64,000 nucleotides of DNA from Isoetes taiwanensis (Eukaryota; Streptophyta; Lycopodiopsida; Isoetales; Isoetaceae), in NCBI GenBank assembly GCA_021234155.1, contig JAJEKV010000101.1, forward strand, positions 2,957,089 to 3,021,088, written 5' to 3'. Each line of letters opens with the position of its first letter. The first letter of the stretch is position 1. The notes beneath the pieces are model-generated. The model ran no database searches. It saw only the letters and a list, made by a program, of their open reading frames with translations, and was not told where the DNA came from. Below, in pieces: positions 56,116 through 64,000 of this stretch. The position numbers and the translations under genes were made by a program.

Positions 56116-56564
56116 GACCAGCTGCCACTGTTGAAATTACTGTCTCTGCTCTGCTATTCTAAAGACTCCTTAATCGTCCGAACTAAAGGCCGACGTGTAT
56201 ATATGCGAAGGAGCAAGCTCACTACGCATATGTTATATCGACATTCTGTTCGAGCGTAAGGAGGAAAGGAGAAGAACCTATAGATCTCTAAGGAACAGGG
56301 TAGGAACCCAAGATCGAAAAACTCTGGGAAGGAATAATCTCACTTCAATTTCGGCGTCAAGCTCTGAACACAAAACTCACACCTCAAAGGCTTACCGTTT
56401 TCCAAGAAGTATGTTGACTCAACCTGGTAGTCAACGTTTGAGGTGAATTCTAAGGCTAAACATGTTTTTCTTATATATAATAATACACCTGCTTAAAACA
56501 GACCAAACCATGACGCAAAAACTTTTTTTCCCTTAACAAAATGCCCTAAAACGTTTTGCAATTT

Positions 56565-56735
56565 TTTGCGTGAGCGAAACTGAAGTTTTGCTTAGGCGAA
56601 GTTTAAAAATTTTCATTGTTTCGCTTACGCGAAAACATTTTCGCATAAGCAAAACTTCAGTTTCGCTTATGCGAAAGTTTCTGCACTTCAGATAGCGAAA
56701 CTTCAGTAGTTTTGCTTACGCGAAAATGTCTCGGT
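56565..56735. repeat. hAT subterminal repeats (TTTCGCTTAYGCGAAA)
   Basis: At least five copies or half-copies of a 16-bp palindromic motif: about 56,586, 56,619-56,634, 56,640-56,655, 56,661-56,676 and 56,710-56,725, in both orientations. They lie about 450-600 bp upstream of the BED-finger frame, where the 5' subterminal transposase-binding repeats of a hAT element are expected. The outer inverted end itself was not recognised. Confidence 0.65.
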
Positions 56736-56749
56736 GCCGAAAATATTTT

Positions 56750-58017
56750 TTGACGTATTTTTGACGTATTGTACTTCAAATTTCTGCCGTATCTTTCGAA
56801 TAATACGTATTACATCTAAAACATATTGAACCTATCCTCACATTGAACAGGAAGGAGGAACCTGCTAGATAATTTAAAATTGAAAACAAAATAAAAGTTT
56901 CAACATAAACACTTATTATTTGGTGCACAAGAAAAACCAGTGCATCCAAGCTGCGAGATGTAGCATGAATGTCAATAAGGCATAATGAGCATAATTTTGA
57001 AAATGGCTACCATGCAACCAGACATCTTATCATGCACCATAGGCTAGTTTTTAGAATGGGCAGAGTTGCAGAAGCCTTATGGATTCAACACAAGGCCACA
57101 CTTGTTTGACTCACAAAAGATCGACGTATCATGATGCAAGGGCCTTACATTATTCTTAACAAGAATTCCTTATAGTACCTTAGGCACATGCCCATGTTCT
57201 AATGTGTCTTATAACGAAGGCTCAATCCAAATTACTAGAAGCATCCTATATGCCATCTATGGCATTTTCAAAAAGTAATACCACAATGATGCTTCCAAAC
57301 CACCTGGAGGGCAATGTTTACCAAAGAGGCGCCTACATTGTACCTTTCAATCGTCAGTACCAAGCCTCCATACTCCTAGGAAAAAATAGAGATATCAAAT
57401 AGTAGAGTTCACTTCTCTTATGTTAGTGTTCCTTTTTAATATAGTTTCTCCTTATAAAACTCCTTCATATTTCTGCAATTAACCTAGATAAATATTGTTT
57501 AAGAGAATATTAGACTTACAAACCAAATACACTTTTAGTTGCCTCAGGTACCAACATCAATCCATTCTTCTCATGTAGTATGGCAATTTGACTTCACGTT
57601 GAACTAATTATTATGCCCCGTTATATTATTGCATTGATTGTAAGTTGATGCTTCAATAAAATTTGGTATTAAGACAAACTTCTTTTCTTCTCCCTCCCTC
57701 CCTCTCCCCTCCCCTTCCGATTTCTTTTTAAGGACGTGAAACTTTATTAATCAGAAGAAACTATAAACATAGACGAAGGATTGAAAACCTAGTAAATAGA
57801 TTGTCCAACAGAGCAAAATCACCCATAATCTTGCAATATACAACGTCTTAACGAGTCATATATAAGTGTTATTCTGAAAATAGTGAATCCAGATATGATT
57901 CTTCACTTCATCCTTTAGAAGATATATATACTTTGATAGTGCATTGCTTAGCTTCGATGAGCACTTGCTTCGACAAAATTTGGTCTTAAGGCAAACTTAA
58001 TTCTCATAGATAGGGAC
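56750..58017. other. Intergenic stretch, no gene recognised
   Basis: AT-rich DNA with a short plus frame at 57,202-57,402 that has no recognisable motif, and a CT-rich run at 57,680-57,720. The part nearest 58,017 may be the 3' UTR of the CFAP144-like gene on the minus strand. Confidence 0.45.
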
Positions 58018-58847
58018 TTAGGAAGTTGAAGGATCATTTGGTGTAGTAGTTTCGATTGGAACTTGCTGAGAAGAACTAGTCTTGGCAGCTTCTGCAGCTG
58101 CAATTTCCAATCTTTCCTTTTTAGAAACAAAACCCTTCTTCGAGAATGGCGTTGTGTGCATTGATTCTATATACTTCTCAGCATATTTGGTAATGGGACA
58201 TGCAGAATGAGGATAGTCGAACAATTTTCTTTGTTTAATCTGAAAGCATAAACACAACACTGAATGTTAAACTAATTATGTGTACTCATATTGAAACTAA
58301 ATATAAAAAATTGATGTTGTTACCAAAGGCTCACTACACCAGCCATACTCTTGGGCTGATGTCATTGGCATTTCATATTTATCTGGAGGAACAGCATCTA
58401 GGTGCTTTATTGGAGTGAAATTCCCAATCACTTCTTTTGACTCATCATACTCCTTCTGCGTTACTGGCCAAGGTTATAAACTGTGACTACTATAGCCAAA
58501 CCAGTAGAAATAACAGATATGTATGCAGTTAAGTACCTCTGATTGAGGGCCTTATCTTGGTTGGCTTGTCAGCAATTGGAACCACTGCATCATTAATGAG
58601 TAATCAAGAAATTAGAGGAAATTTTTGAATAAGGTCTAGATAGCTTTAAAAACCAACTTGTAAAAGGATTGATGGTAAAAGAAGGATCGTCTTCTGACGG
58701 TTTTGGTTCTAGCTTTACACAAAACTCCTTCCAAATTGCATTTGCTGAGACTTCATCAATCTTTGCAGATACCATAGACCGGTTAGTGATCTTGGGTGGA
58801 GTCTTGGGAGGACTCTTCCTTGCCTCCATTTTTGAAGGTTCTCCCAT
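58018..58847 (-). CDS. CFAP144/FAM183-like ciliary protein, complete four-exon gene
   Basis: Four exons with exact GT-AG borders give one continuous 199-residue frame: 58,658-58,847 (ATG; 'SANAIWKEFCVKLEPKPSED', then SFTINPFT), 58,537-58,584 ('MVPIADKPTKIRPSIR'), 58,324-58,463 ('DAVPPDKYEMPMTSAQEYGW', then CSEPL) and 58,018-58,239 ('ACPITKYAEKYIESMHTTPF', a Lys/Ala-rich helix, stop TAA). The pattern IWKE-INPF-DKPT, then P-x-TSAQEYGW-x3-PL, then ITKYAE fits the CFAP144 (FAM183) family of axonemal doublet microtubule proteins. The first ATG is preceded by no other in-frame coding. Phases 1/1/0 match across all introns, so the gene looks functional. Its neighbours are transposons. The family call rests on motif order by eye; the gene structure itself is firm. 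Confidence 0.72.
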
Positions 58848-60110
58848 GTTTCTACAAAAAATCAAAAGATTATGTAATTAATCCTCCAAACTTGTAGAGA
58901 TCATGAAATGAGATATGACTATTAGAATGTGATTTCTATGGAATTCACGTAAATTTGTTGAATTCTACTTTGTTAAATCAACATTGTTAATGTCCCAGCA
59001 ACCAGCAACCATGTGTGGATAAAGATTAACAACCGCTTTGATTGGAACATAAATTTCAGTATTGATATACGCAATAAATTCTGACCTATGACACATTATG
59101 CGAAAAGCAATTTAGATTCCAAGATTGTGAAGAGGACTTATGAATTTTAATTTTCTATTAGTGAATGAAATAATTGCATGGTAATTCACAACACTGTGAT
59201 TGGAATTTACTACAAATCATATCATTGGAATTTAGTGCAAAAAGGGCTTCAAAGTTGATGCTCTTATTGACACAGCTTGCCACAGTAGTGGTATGTTCAG
59301 TGTCAAATTTCATAAAGAGTTGATTCGAACTGTCAATGAAGCTAGATGAGAACACCTTTTATCTAGGGAGATTGTTTCGAAGAACGTTGATGGACTGCTA
59401 AGAAAATCAAGATATTGTGAGCTTCTGGTGGCAAAGTGGAGGATTACTCGAGAAGCTTAGGACGACTCCTTGTGACTTTATGTAGTATTTCTGAAATGCT
59501 CCATTGCAGGTGGAAGGTTTTTAGAAGAAAAGATAAAGCAAGTTATCTTGTAAGTGATATAGTGTATTTCTGCCAACATCAATTCCTCTAGGTATAGACC
59601 TCTTAATTATCTACATATATAAACTTAAGCATTTAGATAATTATCTATAGCCAAAATATAAGAGGTCTGTTTGTTCATTTATCTACAATGAATTTGCAGC
59701 AATGAGACATTGGCACAAAGTTCAAAAAATCTATGATAGAATTGCCATATATGAAATTTGACTGATGGAGCGCAGTGTCCCAAGCTAATGTTAGCTAGTT
59801 CTGTCAAGACAAGGATTGCAACTGCACATAAGCTAAATGGTTTTTAATAAAATGGGTCTACATCTCTTAAAAAATATGGAGGTTAGCTTATCTAAGTTCA
59901 TTCAGATATCTAAAGTGCATACATGTATATTTGACCCCTTCAAAACAATTAATGATAACTGACCTCGATTGTGTTGATATCATAATCACTTCCAGAGAAA
60001 AAGCTTGCAACAATACACAACAAAAGAAGAAATTGAGGATCCATTCGAGGACACAACCAACCAATGATCCCTCACCCTGGGCTAAACTGTTCCAAGAAGG
60101 AAGTATCGAT
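58848..60110. other. Upstream region of the CFAP144-like gene, nothing else recognised
   Basis: Probably promoter and 5' UTR near 58,850-59,100, but no clear TATA box could be tied to a start. Small frames here (for example minus 59,158-59,355) lack motifs or splice support. Confidence 0.4.
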
Positions 60111-60113
60111 CCT

Positions 60114-60375
60114 CCTAGTCACTAGTTTAGAGGATGCCTATGCAGAAGTATCCTAATGTGCTGAGCATATGCACAGACCCTAAATATGACAAATACATTC
60201 TGTTGCAATTGCCAGAATTGGGAAGCTGCCAAACTATAGTACCCCATCTAGTCAATAGCTTAGAGGATGCCTATGCAGAGGTATCCTATTATACTAAACA
60301 GACCATATAGTCTAAGAAAAGATAGGAGGCTAAACATAATATGACAAATATATTCTGATGCAATTGCCGGAAGAG
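60114..60375 (+). repeat. Local duplication, two units of about 130 bp
   Basis: agaggatgcctatgcagaag with tatccta..., and later atatgacaaatacattctg with caattgccagaa, recur as 60,130-60,222 and 60,260-60,373 with small indels. Noncoding. Confidence 0.65.
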
Positions 60376-63300
60376 AAATAATGAAAATGAGCTAAACATG
60401 CAAATAATAGAGCTGCAAGACAAAAATGCTAAATTTTTCTTTTCAGTTTTAAGAGGCCGCTTTCTAGGTCGCCTCCATTGACATTTGCTCCCAGAGGAGT
60501 TTACATGCATCTTCTATGCATCTTCTGATACTTAAGTTGTAATTGATCAGGTGGTTACAATGGTGTAAAGCATTGCTTACTCTTCATATCTACCATTGCA
60601 AAGAGGCAAATACATAGCGATATAAAAAAAGAGGAGCATATGTAGCAGTTCAATTGATATGTACAAGGCATCTAAGTTTTGCAGCGCACATTGAGCACAG
60701 TTCTGCTTAAGTATAACTGAAATGTTTTGAACAAATGTATAAGTCAGATATACCAAATTTAATTGCAGCTTGAGGAAATGTGCTCAATGGGATTCATGCG
60801 CAAGGGAAGAGGCTTGAGTCTCTAAAGCCGGTCGTTAGAAGGAATTTGAACAACATCTATTTCATTAACATAACAGGAAAAAAAAAAAATAGGTCTTACC
60901 TCTTACTCTTTAAATTTTGGTAACCTTTCAGTAATAGCAGCTCGCTGCACGCTCAAGATCTGCAACAAAACGATACCATCATAAGTCCAACTGAAAAAAG
61001 TTAAAGAAGACCAGTAGGTTATGGTGCACTGGAGAACATTAGATTTGTGTATGGGATCATCGCAGTAAACGAGCACAACTGGCGTTTTTGTTGGGAAATG
61101 GATGAAATAAGATAAGGAAAATATTCCAATCTGTATGTACTCCCGGCAACCATTCCGCTTGGAAAAAACATCAATTTACAATAAAACAAATGTTTACATT
61201 TACCTCTTAAAGCGTGAAGCAACCTGTTGGAGAATGCAAAAGGCAGGAGTTAGAATGGCGTGATATTTTTAGGCTGGCGACGTTAGCAATGAAAAAGCTA
61301 ATTTTATGAGCCCTGTATTTTCGTAGATCAAGACCCAAGATCTAATGGTTCAAAATAAGTTTATGTCAAACCTTATAACACATTGATAATATTGGCTATA
61401 GCAAAAAAAAACTAGCAAAGATGCGCAACAAAAAGTTTTGAGTCTTGAGCACAATGTGAAGCTACCAGATGCAATAAAACCAACAATAGATGCACCTGTC
61501 ATATTTTATATAATAAAGAATAAATGCGTCGCCAAATAGGCAGAATTAATTCCATAATAAAAAGCAGCTATCAAACTAAGAAACCACCCTATAATAATGC
61601 CTTTATACTCTGGTCAAAGCATCTTCAACCTCTTTCCTATCATTGCAGGTAGATATGAGCCTCTCCTTCGTCTCATCCAGTACTAAAAGGGCATGGCCAT
61701 CCATGTAGATACTATGGGAAGTCCGCTGCATTAGTTAGAGTCATGCTAGAAAAAATGCATTCAGACCTTGAAGGAAACTCCCGAAATATATACCTAAAAG
61801 AATTTATATTTCAGCTAGGAGACTCTGAGCTAGAAGTGCACTCTTCAAATTCCACTCTCTTCTCCCATCCATAGTACTATAGGAGATGTAGACCCTTTCT
61901 ATCAATATATTCCTGCTACCTTGAAGCATAACCTGTAGGATTTCAAGCAGAAACAGATCTATGTGTACTAAGGAGAACTGCTCTCCATCTTTCCATAAGC
62001 AAGGTACTATAAGTGGTTCTTCAAAGGTGCATCTCAGACCCAAAGTGCCCACCACTCCACTCCTACAGCTGCCTCAACTGCTTCCTTGCAATAGAAGTAC
62101 TATAGACTATAGCCTTATTTCCATATATAAAACAAAGAGAAGATAATCACATTCCCTGCAATCATAGGTACTATAGGAGAGGGCCTTTTGCATTCCTAAA
62201 GGACATTACTATAAGTTGACACCTAGCAAGATACTGCAGCCCCAAAGAAGTCATGACAGCCCCATAACAAATCAATCAAGAGCTATGGTAAAATGGCTCA
62301 CAAGATCACAAGTCTCCCGTCCTCTAATCATGCGATTATCCAGCTTTAAGGCAAGCAACACGAAAGATCTGAGTGTCATTTTACCTAGCTTATTTAGAAA
62401 ATGACCAAGAAACCCTACTCCAATGAGTGTAGTCTTTACCACAGGAAGTGCAGTTTTCAGATTGCATTGAGTGCAATTTTAAACCACATCTGAAGAATGA
62501 CATTTTCAGATCTGAAACCCAAGCCTGAAAGCAGTCTATGTGCTCTAGCATCAATAGAAAAATGAGACCCAAATGCTTTTCCATACCGTGCAAATTGCCA
62601 AATTCACCTAGCCATATTTGTCTATGAAATTCCTTGCTACGTCTTTGACCACGGATTTCCATTGCCACTAATTTACATGTGTATCCATAGTACCGGGGTA
62701 GGTTAATGGGCTTTCAAATAATCTTTGTATAGATCTTCCTTGTTTTTGAATGTTGGCCTTAGCTGTAAACAGTCTCATATTAATATTTCATGTTCATTCT
62801 GTTCAAACCAAAAATGGATAAGTTGAATAGTGGGAAGGAGTTATTCAATACATTTTTGGCCGATTTGAGCCTTGAAAGTGACAATGCATGGTGCACGGTA
62901 GAAACACTCCAAATAAGGAAGAAATTTTTACTAATAACAGGCAGCCTGATTCTTAGAGCAACATTTTTTTTCCCAAAGCAAAGTGGTGCAGGAATCCTTT
63001 GATCATGGATAGGTATGTGTTTCCATAAAGGCCCTAAGGCATTTTATGCTCTGATACTACTCTTTATAGAAGAAAAGTGGCTCTAAAAAACTAGCATTCG
63101 TAGAGCCCTTCAGCATCAAATGAGCTCCTTTGTCTTTGTTGCTTTAGAACCACCAACTCGTTTTGCTTCTTTACTCTCTGCAACAGCTATCAATCATGAG
63201 TGACACATGTTCTAACTTAGTACATTAAATCTGTAGGTTTGGCTTGGAACATGTTTGAGTTTGAGCATTTTGCATTCCATTTGAAGCATGAAATTTGTCA

Positions 63301-64000
63301 TCTTTTGCTGAAGATAACAGGCTATAGCCCTTGTAACGATACATATGATGATAGATCAGCTTATAGTACCTCATTTATTGTGGCAATCTATGCTCCTTTT
63401 GGTTCTCATTATTATAAGTATTTCTGTATTTTTATGTTTCCTTTTGAAAAATTATGACCTTCCAACCGCTGCCGTAGTCCTTGGATAGAGACTTCAGGAT
63501 TTCTCACAAATGTGTTATGATGCTCTTAATATTATATTTTCCTGCCAGTCCCTTTTCTTTTCAAATCCGTCATGGCTTTTACACATCAAGATAGTCTGAG
63601 AGCAATGGTTTTTGGCCCCTTGTCCATTTCCCGCCCTAGCTACAATGTCGAATTTTCCTCACTACCTCGCTATTCTTTTCAGGCTTTCCCCACTATCCTC
63701 TCCCATCCCATTGTTCTTCCTCCATAATGTTGCAAATGCATGTCTTCCAAGAGATCCACAGCTATTTTACACAGTCCCAATGTTTGAGCTTAAGCACGAT
63801 TAACGAAGGCATGCAAAATGCAGCAAGATTAGTAGTACCTCGTGCACTTATAGAGACGCCTCTATAAGCTTTTAAAGGCATCAACTTACACCATTTTTTA
63901 AGGCGTCGTGATTCTTGAGTTTAATTGGCTATGAACTAAGCAAGAGAGAAGAAACCTGTGTTGGATGATCCTATTCTGGATGTGCTTTATTTTCCATTTT
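60376..64000. other. Intergenic DNA, no gene established
   Basis: A plausible isolated exon on the minus strand near 61,610-61,710 ('DGHALLVLDETKERLIST', 'CNDRKEVEDALTRV', stop) and a plus frame at 62,790-62,999 ('KELFNTFLADLSLESDNAWC') have protein-like texture but no recognisable family or confirmed borders. The rest shows no coding, RNA or transposon signal by eye. Confidence 0.4.

Noticed and set aside
59158-59355. 65-codon minus frame as an upstream exon of the CFAP144-like gene
   Set aside because: The gene already has a good first ATG, and this frame has no donor leading into exon 1 and no recognisable motif.
61870-62215. Five occurrences of tactata-type phrases in 350 bp
   Set aside because: The shared core is only 7-9 bp in AT-rich DNA and spacing is irregular; not distinct from chance.

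Overview
This window looks like nuclear DNA of a land plant with a large, repeat-rich genome. The evidence is a plant-type PPR protein, exons of a mitochondrial-type aspartate aminotransferase, a polyprenol reductase with plant-style short GT-AG introns, plant L1-type LINEs, a Helitron, a hAT element, and Ty3/gypsy and Ty1/copia remains. One intact four-exon gene (58,018-58,847, minus strand) encodes a 199-residue protein that I read as a CFAP144/FAM183-type ciliary protein. If so, the plant makes flagellated sperm, which points to a fern, lycophyte, bryophyte, cycad or Ginkgo rather than a conifer or flowering plant. No rRNA, tRNA gene or CRISPR array was found.

Layout. 1-9,977: a tandem duplication of about 4.7 kb units. 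Each unit holds a PPR fragment, exons of an unrecognised membrane protein, the 3' exons of a broken aspartate aminotransferase, and the start of a LINE that had inserted before the duplication. 9,826-13,089: that LINE in the second unit, with a poly-A tail and target-site duplication. 13,740-14,875: a SINE-like sequence followed by a second LINE type ending in (TTCC)n. 14,986-15,885: two tandem SINE-containing units of about 450 bp. 15,890-18,240 (minus): a decayed, unusual reverse transcriptase resembling Penelope/TERT more than plant LINEs. 18,326-22,033 (minus): an L1-type LINE with an almost open ORF2. 22,034-23,003: inverted-repeat DNA elements with a near-perfect foldback.

23,728-24,488 (minus) is the intact 3' half of a polyprenol reductase gene. 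24,575-25,490 holds several tRNA-derived SINE units. 25,701-29,233 is a putative DNA element with terminal inverted repeats, containing a striking cluster of 14-16 bp palindromes. 29,431-36,460 (minus) is a decayed Helitron RepHel split by a 2.2 kb insertion that itself carries a MITE. 36,461-41,200 is mostly unassigned, with a 105-bp minisatellite and a Ty1/copia fragment.

41,213-56,730 is a three-level nest. A hAT transposase gene (minus) is split by a Ty3/gypsy element (43,065-55,464, 5-bp target duplication). One LTR of that element is in turn split by a 4.09 kb TIR transposon (44,476-48,568). 56,750-64,000 is quieter and holds the intact CFAP144-like gene.

The host genes here do not form an operon or pathway; they are isolated genes or fragments among transposons. 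One technical signal cuts across the window: duplicated copies differ mainly in short patches at CAG, CTG and CG motifs, often by the same swap (cagca versus caaaga). This looks like motif-dependent sequencing error or methylation-linked change, so small differences and frameshifts should be read with caution.
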